Positions 29,163 to 36,523 of a stretch of 42,612 bases of DNA are shown in pieces (positions within the stretch are counted from its first letter, which is position 1; every line of letters starts with the position of its first letter). The position numbers were made by a program, and so were the translations under genes. The notes under the pieces are model-generated. The model made no database searches. It worked only from the letters and a program-made list of their open reading frames with translations, and was not told the origin of the DNA. The DNA comes from Prevotella sp. (GTDB lineage Bacteria > Bacteroidota > Bacteroidia > Bacteroidales > Bacteroidaceae): positions 1-42,612 of the forward strand of contig JAFTAR010000061.1 in assembly GCA_017455495.1 (NCBI GenBank), in the 5' to 3' direction.

Positions 29163-31046
29163 TCAGCTCTGCATGTCGTGCAGCTTCTTGTAGTATCCGT
29201 CTATGGCGAGCAGTTCGTCGTGAGTGCCTTTCTCCACAATCTGTCCTTCATGCAGCACGCAGATAATGTCGGCATTCTTTATGGTGCTCAGCCGGTGGGC
29301 AATGGCCACGGTGGTGCGGCTCTTCATCAGGTGTTCAAGGGCCTGCTGCACCAGCCGCTCGCTCTCTGTGTCAAGAGCCGATGTTGCCTCGTCGAGAATC
29401 AGTATCGGCGGGTTCTTCATGATGGCCCTTGCTATGCTGACGCGCTGGCGCTGACCGCCGCTCAGCCTGCCGCCGCGGTCGCCTATGCTGGTGTCGAAGC
29501 CTTTCTCCGACTGCATGACGAAGTCGTAGGCATTGGCAATGCGGGCCGCGTCCTCAATGGCCTCCTCGCTGGGGTTGGTACTGCCGAAGGCAATATTGTT
29601 CCTGAACGTGTCGTTGAAGAGAATGGCCTCCTGGTTCACGTTGCCTATGAGCTGGCGCAGGTCGTGGATGCCGAGATCCTTCACGTTGATGCCGTCAATG
29701 AGAACCTCGCCCTTCTGCACGTCGTAGTAGCGGGGAATGAGGTCCACGAGGGTGCTCTTGCCGCCACCGCTCTGGCCCACTAAAGCCACGGTCTTGCCCT
29801 TGGGTATTACCAAACTCACATCCTTTAGCACCCAGATGGCCTCCCCAAGCCCCTCTGAAGTAGAGGATGTCTGGTTAGATGAAGTATTTGTGGAGGCTTT
29901 ATAGCCAAACCAGACGTGGCGGAACTCTATCTGGTGCTCGAAGGTAGTGATGTGCTTTGGGTTCTCCGGCTCCTTTATGTCGTTCTCGGCATTCAGGATC
30001 TTGTCTATTCGCTCCATGGAGGCCAGACCCTTGGGAATGTTGTAGCCTGCTTTCGAGAAATCCTTCAGCGGCTGTATGATGCTGTAGAGGATTACCATAT
30101 AATATATAAATGTGGGGCCGGTGATGGCCTTGCCCGACAGCACGAGAATGCCTCCGAACCACAGTACGATGATAATCATCACCGTGCCGAGGAACTCGCT
30201 CATGGGGTGGGCCAAGGTCTGGCGTATGTTCACCCTCATTATGTCGTCGCGGTACTTGCTGTTGATTTTGTCGAAGCGTTTGTTCATTATGGCCTCGGCA
30301 CAGAATGCCTTTATGATGCGCAGTCCGCCAAGGGTCTCCTCAACCTGGCTCATGGTGTCGCTCCAGAGGGCCTGCGCCTCAATGCTCTGCCTCTTCAGCT
30401 TGCGGCCCACGATGCCCATGAACCACCCGAAGATGGGCACGAAGACGATGGTGAACAGCGTCAGCTGCCAGCTCACGAAGAGCAGGGTGGAGAAGTATAC
30501 AACGATGAGTATGGGGTTCTTGAACAGCATGTCAAGGCTCGACATGATGCTCGTCTCCACCTCCTGCACGTCGCCGCTCATGCGGGCTATGATGTCGCCC
30601 TTGCGCTCTTCGGAGAAGAAACCAAGCGGCAGCGAGGTGATTTTCTGGTACAGTTGGTTGCGGATGTCGCGCACCACGCCGGTTCGAATAGGTATGATGG
30701 TGGCCGAGGATAGGAAGTAGGCCGTTGTCTTCAGGGCTGTGGTCACGGCAAGGAACAAACCGATGAAGAGTAGGGTGGTGGTCTGTCCGAAGGAGGCTAT
30801 GAGCTGGTTCACGGCATAGTTGAGGTTGTTCATCAGCACAGCCTGAATGTTTGTCCAGTCCCATGGCATCCACGCCGTTGCCGCTTCTGCGTCGCCCGTC
30901 TGGAACAGAATCTGCAGTATGGGAATGAGAGCGGCAAAGGAGAAGATGTTGAGCATGGCCGACAGGATGTTGAACACCACCGATGCCACGAGGTATTTCT
31001 TGTAGGGCGGCACGAAGCGCCTCAGCACTTGCAGGAATTCCTTCAT
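29163..31046 (-). CDS. MsbA-like ABC exporter
   Basis: A 627-residue half-transporter with six membrane helices in the first 340 residues and an ATPase domain with GQSGGGKST (Walker A), LSGGQRQR (signature) and ILILDEATSALD (Walker B). MsbA relatives flip lipid A or other lipids. Between the first strand of the ATPase domain (HVWFGYKA) and WVLKDVSL there are about 24 extra residues, Ser/Thr/Asn-rich, containing EGLGEA; this is the palindromic repeat element at 29835-29905 translated in frame. It lies between strands on the nucleotide-domain surface and should be tolerated. The start is 6 bases after the tsaE stop. Confidence 0.88.
   Translation of the reverse strand: MKEFLQVLRRFVPPYKKYLVASVVFNILSAMLNIFSFAALIPILQILFQTGDAEAATAWMPWDWTNIQAVLMNNLNYAVNQLIASFGQTTTLLFIGLFLAVTTALKTTAYFLSSATIIPIRTGVVRDIRNQLYQKITSLPLGFFSEERKGDIIARMSGDVQEVETSIMSSLDMLFKNPILIVVYFSTLLFVSWQLTLFTIVFVPIFGWFMGIVGRKLKRQSIEAQALWSDTMSQVEETLGGLRIIKAFCAEAIMNKRFDKINSKYRDDIMRVNIRQTLAHPMSEFLGTVMIIIVLWFGGILVLSGKAITGPTFIYYMVILYSIIQPLKDFSKAGYNIPKGLASMERIDKILNAENDIKEPENPKHITTFEHQIEFRHVWFGYKASTNTSSNQTSSTSEGLGEAIWVLKDVSLVIPKGKTVALVGQSGGGKSTLVDLIPRYYDVQKGEVLIDGINVKDLGIHDLRQLIGNVNQEAILFNDTFRNNIAFGSTNPSEEAIEDAARIANAYDFVMQSEKGFDTSIGDRGGRLSGGQRQRVSIARAIMKNPPILILDEATSALDTESERLVQQALEHLMKSRTTVAIAHRLSTIKNADIICVLHEGQIVEKGTHDELLAIDGYYKKLHDMQS
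29835..29905 (-). repeat. Palindromic repeat element in the ABC exporter gene
   Basis: Minus-strand GAGGGGCTTGGGGAGG (29840-29855) is the right half of the element family; the left half is degenerate (GCCTCCACAA). It adds the peptide STNTSSNQTSSTSEGLGEA in frame. Confidence 0.75.
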
Positions 31047-31052
31047 TACTTT

Positions 31053-31508
31053 TTACTTGTCACTTATTACTTTTCTGCTTCCGTCGGGCTGTTCCTCAAT
31101 GTTCACCCTCACGGCATCGTCGGGCAGGAGGTCCTCAATCAGCTCCGGCCACTCAATGAAGCACAGGCTGTTGCTGTAGAAGTAATCCTCGTAGCCCATG
31201 TCGTAAACCTCCTCAACCTTCTTTATCCGGTAGAAGTCGAAGTGGTAGATGCTGTTTGATTTGAGATTTGAGAGTTGAGGTTTGAGGTTTGATGGTTGCT
31301 CTGCAATCTCGTACTCGTTGACGATGGCGAAGGTTGGCGAGGTGATGACATCCTCTACTCCCAGTTCTTCGCAAACGGCTTTTATAAATGTTGTCTTTCC
31401 GGCTCCCATCTTGCCATAGAATGCAAACACGGTGGCATCGCCCATCTGGCTTATGAACTGCCGTGCTGCCTCAGCCAGGCCGTCGGTATCCTTGATTATT
31501 ATCTCCAT
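31053..31508 (-). CDS. tsaE: tRNA threonylcarbamoyladenosine biosynthesis ATPase TsaE
   Basis: A 151-residue P-loop protein of the universal t6A pathway, partner of TsaB and TsaD. Walker A is GKMGAGKTT near residue 32-40, followed by [14 protein letters not shown] and [13 protein letters not shown]. The normal protein passes directly from VNEY to YHFDFYR; here [21 protein letters not shown] intervenes, encoded by heptamer repeats (31254-31298). The insertion lies where the family has a variable loop, so function is probably kept. It starts the tsaE-ABC-sulfatase-reactivation run, possibly read through from lpdA and the DUF3316 gene. Confidence 0.9.
   Translation of the reverse strand: MEIIIKDTDGLAEAARQFISQMGDATVFAFYGKMGAGKTTFIKAVCEELGVEDVITSPTFAIVNEYEIAEQPSNLKPQLSNLKSNSIYHFDFYRIKKVEEVYDMGYEDYFYSNSLCFIEWPELIEDLLPDDAVRVNIEEQPDGSRKVISDK
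31254..31298. repeat. Heptamer repeats inside tsaE
   Basis: Five units of seven bases (GAGATTT, GAGAGTT, GAGGTTT, GAGGTTT and variants) stand in frame in a conserved gene, encoding the peptide [14 protein letters not shown]. The words are like those in intergenic spacers of this window. Confidence 0.8.
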
Positions 31509-31511
31509 TTG

Positions 31512-31560
31512 AACAATTCTTAATTCTTAACTCTTACTCGGCAAAGCCGACAACTCTTAA
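31512..31560. repeat. Heptamer and short palindrome in the tsaE spacer
   Basis: AATTCTT/AACTCTT units surround CTCGGCAAAGCCGAC, a small stem-loop, filling the spacer and touching the end of the DUF3316 gene. Confidence 0.65.
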
Positions 31561-32342
31561 TTCTTTATCACTCCCAGCATCAGGCGGTGGGTGAGCACGT
31601 GCTGCTTGAGGTTGTTCACGCTCAGCTGCTGGTAGTCGCCAAGGTAGCCAATGGTGAGCATGGTGCGGCGGCCTGTGCGGTAGCCGAGCGTCAGCTGCTG
31701 GCGAATGGTTGGCGACGAAATGAAGGTGGTGGGCACTGCGTTATGGTCGTAGTTGCCCCGTGCAAACAGCTCGTAGTACGACTGCCCGTAGTTGGGGCTG
31801 AAGGCCAGTCCCACCAACGGCAGGTCGGCCTGGTAGCGTATGGCGGCATCGTGCTTGAACATGCGGAACTTATATGTGGCGATGGCCGACGGCATGATGT
31901 TCAGGCTGAGGCGGGCCTGTGCCGGGTTGTTCGAGTTGCGGGTGTTATAGATGAACCCCACGCAGGCATTGGCCAAGCCGCCTGCCTGCAGACGGAACTT
32001 GCCGTCAAGGAAACTCCATGCATGGTAGCGGCCCACCATGAGGTTGTAGGCCCCCTCCATGGTCGACTCGTTGCCGGCCCTGTCCTCACAGAGGGATAGG
32101 TTTATCTGGTTCTGTACAAGTGTGGTCCAGGGCGACACCTCCGTGAGACAGTCGGCCATAGTAGCCAAGCCGTACTCACTGGTTGAGAGGAACGTGATGC
32201 CGCTACCCTTGAATTTCTCCTGCGAGAGGTAGGTGTCAAGAACACCAGTCGTTCCGTAGCCCACCTGGTACATGCGGCTCTGCGCTGCTACGCTGCTAAA
32301 TGATAACAGGCAAACGACGGTCAAGGCGATGTTTTTTCTCAT
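31557..32342 (-). CDS. DUF3316 family outer-membrane beta-barrel protein
   Basis: A 261-residue protein with a signal peptide (basic start, [15 protein letters not shown] core, cleavage before QSRMYQ). The mature part has alternating hydrophobic strands ending in aromatic residues, including [20 protein letters not shown] and a final [10 protein letters not shown], as expected for a small outer-membrane barrel. DUF3316 proteins occur throughout Bacteroidales and have no known function. It is 28 bases downstream of lpdA, with heptamers (32343-32362) in the spacer, and its stop is 48 bases before tsaE. Confidence 0.75.
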   Translation of the reverse strand: MRKNIALTVVCLLSFSSVAAQSRMYQVGYGTTGVLDTYLSQEKFKGSGITFLSTSEYGLATMADCLTEVSPWTTLVQNQINLSLCEDRAGNESTMEGAYNLMVGRYHAWSFLDGKFRLQAGGLANACVGFIYNTRNSNNPAQARLSLNIMPSAIATYKFRMFKHDAAIRYQADLPLVGLAFSPNYGQSYYELFARGNYDHNAVPTTFISSPTIRQQLTLGYRTGRRTMLTIGYLGDYQQLSVNNLKQHVLTHRLMLGVIKN

Positions 32343-32364
32343 CTTTCATCTTTCATTTTTCATC
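32343..32364. repeat. Heptamer repeats between lpdA and the DUF3316 gene
   Basis: CATCTTT, CATTTTT and CATCTAT units, seven bases each, lie directly upstream of the ATG at 32342; the start codon itself is part of the pattern. Confidence 0.6.
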
Positions 32365-32370
32365 TATATA

Positions 32371-33627
32371 TCATGCCTCCGCCGCTGCCAGCAGAATCTC
32401 TGACAGGGTGGGGTGTATGTGCACAATGTGGCGCAGCTGCTCCACGGTGGCTCCCATAGCCATGAGTGCTGCTGCCTCCTGTATCAGGTCGGCACTATGG
32501 GCACCAAAGGCGTGGCAGCCAATGATGCGGCCTGCACCAGGCTCACTCAGCAGCTTCAGCATGCCGTCGGTCTGGTTCATGGTAACAGCCTTGCCGTTGG
32601 CACGGTGGAAAGCCTTCCGGCATTCGTAGGGCGTCCCCTCGCGTTTCAGCTGGTCTTCGCTCTTGCCCACACAGGCCGCTTCGGGTGTGGTGAAGATGGC
32701 GGCGGGAATGATTGAGGTCCAGGAGGAATCTGCCGGTGCCTTGTCGTCAGTAGCCGTGATGTGCTCTATTACTGCTTTTGCCTGGGCCTCAGCGGCATGA
32801 GCCAGCATCTGGCGGCCGTTAACGTCGCCAATGGCATATATGCCGGGCACGCTGGTCTGGAAGTTGTCATCGACATGTATGCCCATGCGCTCGTCGAAGT
32901 CGAAGCCGGCACTGCTGAAGTCAGGCTGAACGTTGGGCTTGCGTCCCGTGGCCATTAGGATCACGTCGGCATCAATATCGCCAAGGCTCTGCACCGCCGT
33001 GTTCATGTGGAAGGCTATGCCGCTCTTCTCCATCAGCTTGCGCAGCCGCTTGGCAACGTCGCTGTCAAGCATGGGCAGGCATTCCTTGAGGTATTCCGTA
33101 ACCACGACCTCCGAGCCGAACCGGTGAAAAATGCTGGCGAACTCCATGCCTATCACTCCTGCGCCAATAATGGCAAGACGCTTGGGCAGGGTGGTTAGCT
33201 GGAGCAGCTCTGTGCTGGTCATCAGGCGCTTGTCGCTGATGTCGGGCAGTGGGAGCATCTTAGCGCTGCTGCCTGTGGCCACAATGATATTCGGGGCGGT
33301 AAAGGTGTCGCCGTCAGAAAGGCTTACTGTGTGGGCATCGGCAAACTCGGCAAGGCTGCGCACCAGGGTTATGCCCTTGGCGCCAAGTATTGACTCCACA
33401 CCGCTGCGCAGCTGCCCCACCACTATGGGCTGGCGCTCTATGGCCTCTTCAAAGGTGGCGCTGTGAACGTAGGTCTTCGTGGGGATGCAGCCGCGGTTCA
33501 GGCAGGTGCCGCCCACCTCACCGGACTCAATGATGACCACCTCAAGGCCTTTCTTTGCGGCGTGCTCAGCGGCGCGGTAGCCGCCGGGACCAGCACCGAT
33601 AACTATCAAGTCAGTATTCATTGTCAT
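32371..33627 (-). CDS. lpdA: Dihydrolipoyl dehydrogenase
   Basis: A 418-residue flavoprotein that reoxidises the lipoyl arm of 2-oxoacid dehydrogenases and the glycine cleavage system. It has the FAD dinucleotide fold VIGAGPGGYRAAEHAA, the redox disulfide C42-C47 in GGTCLNRGC, the NAD fold IIGAGVIGMEFASIF, the second FAD motif GIYAIGDVNG and the C-terminal HIHPTLSE. It is shorter than the usual 460-475 residues, with a compact interdomain region. The promoter TACCTTTG is at 33655-33662. ATG 33627 and 33621 are both possible; the long frame to 33912 overlaps the promoter. Confidence 0.9.
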   Translation of the reverse strand: MTMNTDLIVIGAGPGGYRAAEHAAKKGLEVVIIESGEVGGTCLNRGCIPTKTYVHSATFEEAIERQPIVVGQLRSGVESILGAKGITLVRSLAEFADAHTVSLSDGDTFTAPNIIVATGSSAKMLPLPDISDKRLMTSTELLQLTTLPKRLAIIGAGVIGMEFASIFHRFGSEVVVTEYLKECLPMLDSDVAKRLRKLMEKSGIAFHMNTAVQSLGDIDADVILMATGRKPNVQPDFSSAGFDFDERMGIHVDDNFQTSVPGIYAIGDVNGRQMLAHAAEAQAKAVIEHITATDDKAPADSSWTSIIPAAIFTTPEAACVGKSEDQLKREGTPYECRKAFHRANGKAVTMNQTDGMLKLLSEPGAGRIIGCHAFGAHSADLIQEAAALMAMGATVEQLRHIVHIHPTLSEILLAAAEA

Positions 33628-33654
33628 AAAGGAGCCTCTTTTTTTATGTGTCGG

Positions 33655-33662
33655 CAAAGGTA
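33655..33662 (-). promoter_or_regulatory. lpdA promoter -7 element
   Basis: Minus-strand TACCTTTG, 28 bases before the lpdA start; it diverges from the GH115 promoter about 130 bases away. Confidence 0.65.
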
Positions 33663-33737
33663 GTCTATTTTTCTTAGACAGCCAAACATTTTTAATAAAA
33701 AACATGACAGCCATAAGCCGCATGCCTGCTACAGCCT

Positions 33738-33799
33738 CATTTTTTGTGGTATAAAAATCAAATAATAATGTCACGGGAAGGATTGTTTTAGTAATTTTG
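33738..33799 (+). promoter_or_regulatory. GH115 promoter with rhamnose-type regulator box
   Basis: The 33-base box 33738-33770 (CATTTTTT, then GTGGT, then AAAAATCAAATAATAATG at 33753-33770) is followed by 21 bases and TAATTTTG at 33792-33799. It matches the box before rhaB at 30 of 33 positions, and the one before rhaD in its conserved parts. Confidence 0.8.
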
Positions 33800-33829
33800 C
33801 CCCCAACTAAAAACAACTGATAAACTATA

Positions 33830-36406
33830 ATGAAGAAAGCTTTTCTACTCGCTGTCCTTGCCGTCAACATGGCACTGACATCGTTTGCCGATGTTGTGTG
33901 GTACGACGGCACAGCCCCCGTTAGCTACAAACTGACGGGAAAGTTCGACCCCGTAGTAACCGTTGCCCTGCAAATGTTCACGAGCGACATGGAGCAAGTC
34001 ACCGGCAAGCCAGCAGTTGCCTCCGCTTCGGGCACCATCAGGCTCTATCAGCTTGACAAGGCAAAAGGCTCCGACGTGCGCCGGCTTAAGGCGCTGGGAG
34101 TTCCTACAGACAGTCTCGCCGGCAGGCTTGATGCCTTCAGCATCGTTGCAGAAGGCGGAAATGTTTTCGTAGTGGGCAGCAACGGTCGCGGCACGGCCTA
34201 CGGTCTTTTAGAGTTGAGCCGCATGGCAGGCGTTTCGCCCTGGGTGTGGTGGGGCGACGTGGTGCCCGAACGCCGCGAGCGCCTCAGCTTGCCAGAGTCG
34301 TTCACTACGCTGCAGGCACCCAGCGTTGACTACCGCGGCATCTTCATCAACGACGAGGACTGGAGCCTGCGCAACTGGGCATGGAAGCACTATGAAAGGC
34401 TACGGGTAGGCGACGGAACGTCGGGAATGCAGACCAGCCAGTTCGGCACCATGGGTCCTAAGACCTACAAGGCCGTGTTCCAGTTGCTGCTCCGCCTGCG
34501 TGCCAATGCCATCTGGCCCGGCATGCACACCGGCACGCCCGGCTTCTTCACCATTCCGGGCAACAAGGAGATGGCCGACTCGTGCGGCATAGTCATCGGC
34601 ACCAGCCACTGCGAGCCTCTGCTTAGGAACAACGTTGCCGAGTGGGACGTCTCTGCCCGTGGTCCATACAACTACATCACCAACCGCGACCAGGTGCAGC
34701 AGTACTGGATAGAGCGCCTGCAGCAGGTAAGGGGCTCGGAGGAATTCTTCACCATTGGCATGCGCGGCATCCACGACGGCTCCATGGAGGGCGTGAGGAC
34801 TAAGGAAGAGAAGTTGAACGGCCTGCAGCAGGTCATTGACGACCAGCGCGAGCTGTTGCGCCGCTATTATAATAATAATGTGGAGCAGGTGCCCCAGGTG
34901 TTCATCCCCTACAAGGAGGTGCTCGAGATTATGGAGAGCGGCCTGCGCGTGCCCGACGACGTGACCCTCATGTGGTGCGACGACAACTACGGCTACATGA
35001 CGCGCCTCAGCGACGAGGAGCAGCAGCGGCGCTCAGGCGGCGGAGGGGTTTACTACCACCTCAGCTACTGGGGGCGCCCTCACGACTACCTGTGGCTCAC
35101 CACCACCCAGCCAGGACTTGTCTATTCGGAGATGAAGGCCGCCTACGACCATAACTGCCGCAAGCTGTGGATTGTAAACGTGCACGACCCGAAGGTGGCC
35201 GCCTACGACCTGGAGCTGTTCCTCGACATGGCGTGGAATATTAACAGCCTCACCCCCAGCCCCTCTCCAAAGGGAGAGGGGAGTGGTCAGACTCTTACCA
35301 TTGAGCAGCACCTGGAGCGGTGGCTCTGCACTCAGTTCGGACAGGAGGCAGGCCACAGGCTCTTCCCCGCCATGAAGGAGTTCTACCGCCTCTGCGGCAT
35401 CCGCAAGCCCGAGTTCATGGGCTGGACTCAGGTGGAGCTGGCCGACCGCAGGGCTTATCCCCGTGGACGCTCACATGTCATTGACACCGAGTTTACCAAT
35501 GAGTTCGGGGGCGAGCTGGAGCGCTACCTCTCCAACTATAATGATATATGCCAGACAGTTGAGCAGACAGAGGCCCTTGTCCGTCCGGAATTGAAGGACG
35601 CTTTCTTTGCCCACGTAAAGTATCCCGTTCTGGCAGCCCGCGCCATGGCCGTGAAGATGCTTGAAGCCCAAAGGGCACGCTCCAAGTATCAGGGCCAGAC
35701 CGACCGCGCCATGGAGGGTCGCGAGGACTACATGCTCACGGCTTCAGCCCGTGCCATCCAGGCCTACCGCGAGATACAGCAGCTCACACATTATTATAAT
35801 GACAGCCTTGCAGGAGGAAAGTGGAAGGGAATAATGAACATGATGCCGCGCGACCTGCCGGTGTTCAATCCTCCCACCGTGCCCTATCTGCCAGCCTCCG
35901 ACTTCCTGCCGGGCTATGGCACATATACAGTCAGGACGGCACAGACCAACGACGCCATAGCTCGCAACGCCTGCCAGTACCAGACAGCCACGGAGGGCGT
36001 GCAGACCATACAGATGCTGGGCCACTCCATGAATGCCGTCAGCATTCCCAAGGACGGAGAGGTCGTCTTTGAATTTACCGTAGGCCAGGAAATGCAAATA
36101 CCCGGCAACGGCGAGGTTGCTCTCTATACGGCAATGATTCCCACCCAGCCGAACGACCGGGGCGACCTGCGCTACCAGGTGACACTCGATGACCAGGAGC
36201 CTATCGTTATCTCCCTGAAAGAGCCTTACCGCTCGGAATTCTGGAAGACAAGCGTGCTGCGCGGCCAGGCACTGAAGAAGAATACGGTGAACCTTGGCCC
36301 CGGCCAGCATACATTGAAAGTCAAAGCCCTTGACGACCACATCATCCTTGACCAGTGGATGATTGACTTCAAGCCCAACCGCAAATTCTATGTAATACCT
36401 GTATAA
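33830..36406 (+). CDS. GH115 family alpha-glucuronidase, secreted
   Basis: An 858-residue protein with a signal peptide (first 20 residues, ending before DVVWYDG). The body matches GH115: GRGTAYGLLELSRMAGVSPWVWWGDVVPE, YRGIFINDEDWSLRNWAWKHYE, then GMHTGTPGFFTIPGNKEMADS and VTLMWCDDNYGYMTRLS. The family removes (4-O-methyl-)glucuronic acid from xylan or arabinogalactan. A 40-base repeat (35248-35287) adds SLTPSPSPKGEGSG to a loop near residue 475. Its promoter shares the rhamnose box, which favours substrates that pair glucuronate with rhamnose, such as arabinogalactan or rhamnogalacturonan side chains; that is inference. Confidence 0.88.
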   Translation: MKKAFLLAVLAVNMALTSFADVVWYDGTAPVSYKLTGKFDPVVTVALQMFTSDMEQVTGKPAVASASGTIRLYQLDKAKGSDVRRLKALGVPTDSLAGRLDAFSIVAEGGNVFVVGSNGRGTAYGLLELSRMAGVSPWVWWGDVVPERRERLSLPESFTTLQAPSVDYRGIFINDEDWSLRNWAWKHYERLRVGDGTSGMQTSQFGTMGPKTYKAVFQLLLRLRANAIWPGMHTGTPGFFTIPGNKEMADSCGIVIGTSHCEPLLRNNVAEWDVSARGPYNYITNRDQVQQYWIERLQQVRGSEEFFTIGMRGIHDGSMEGVRTKEEKLNGLQQVIDDQRELLRRYYNNNVEQVPQVFIPYKEVLEIMESGLRVPDDVTLMWCDDNYGYMTRLSDEEQQRRSGGGGVYYHLSYWGRPHDYLWLTTTQPGLVYSEMKAAYDHNCRKLWIVNVHDPKVAAYDLELFLDMAWNINSLTPSPSPKGEGSGQTLTIEQHLERWLCTQFGQEAGHRLFPAMKEFYRLCGIRKPEFMGWTQVELADRRAYPRGRSHVIDTEFTNEFGGELERYLSNYNDICQTVEQTEALVRPELKDAFFAHVKYPVLAARAMAVKMLEAQRARSKYQGQTDRAMEGREDYMLTASARAIQAYREIQQLTHYYNDSLAGGKWKGIMNMMPRDLPVFNPPTVPYLPASDFLPGYGTYTVRTAQTNDAIARNACQYQTATEGVQTIQMLGHSMNAVSIPKDGEVVFEFTVGQEMQIPGNGEVALYTAMIPTQPNDRGDLRYQVTLDDQEPIVISLKEPYRSEFWKTSVLRGQALKKNTVNLGPGQHTLKVKALDDHIILDQWMIDFKPNRKFYVIPV
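35248..35287 (+). repeat. Palindromic repeat in the GH115 gene
   Basis: CAGCCCCTCTCC, AAA, GGGAGAGGGG form a hairpin encoding TPSPSPKGEG in frame. It is a variant of the GAGGGGCTTGGGGAG family. Confidence 0.75.
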
Positions 36407-36425
36407 GATGAAGGTACAGCACCCA

Positions 36426-36487
36426 CATTTTTTAAGGTAAAAAAATCAAATAATAATGCCGTAAAAAGGAATAATTGCATAACTTTG
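36426..36487 (+). promoter_or_regulatory. rhaB promoter with rhamnose-type regulator box
   Basis: Box 36426-36458 (CATTTTTTAAGGT, then AAAAATCAAATAATAATG at 36441-36458), 21 bases, then TAACTTTG at 36480-36487. The rhaB start codon follows 36 bases later. Confidence 0.8.
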
Positions 36488-36523
36488 CGCCAAATACTTA
36501 CTAACGAGCCATAAAACAACAAA

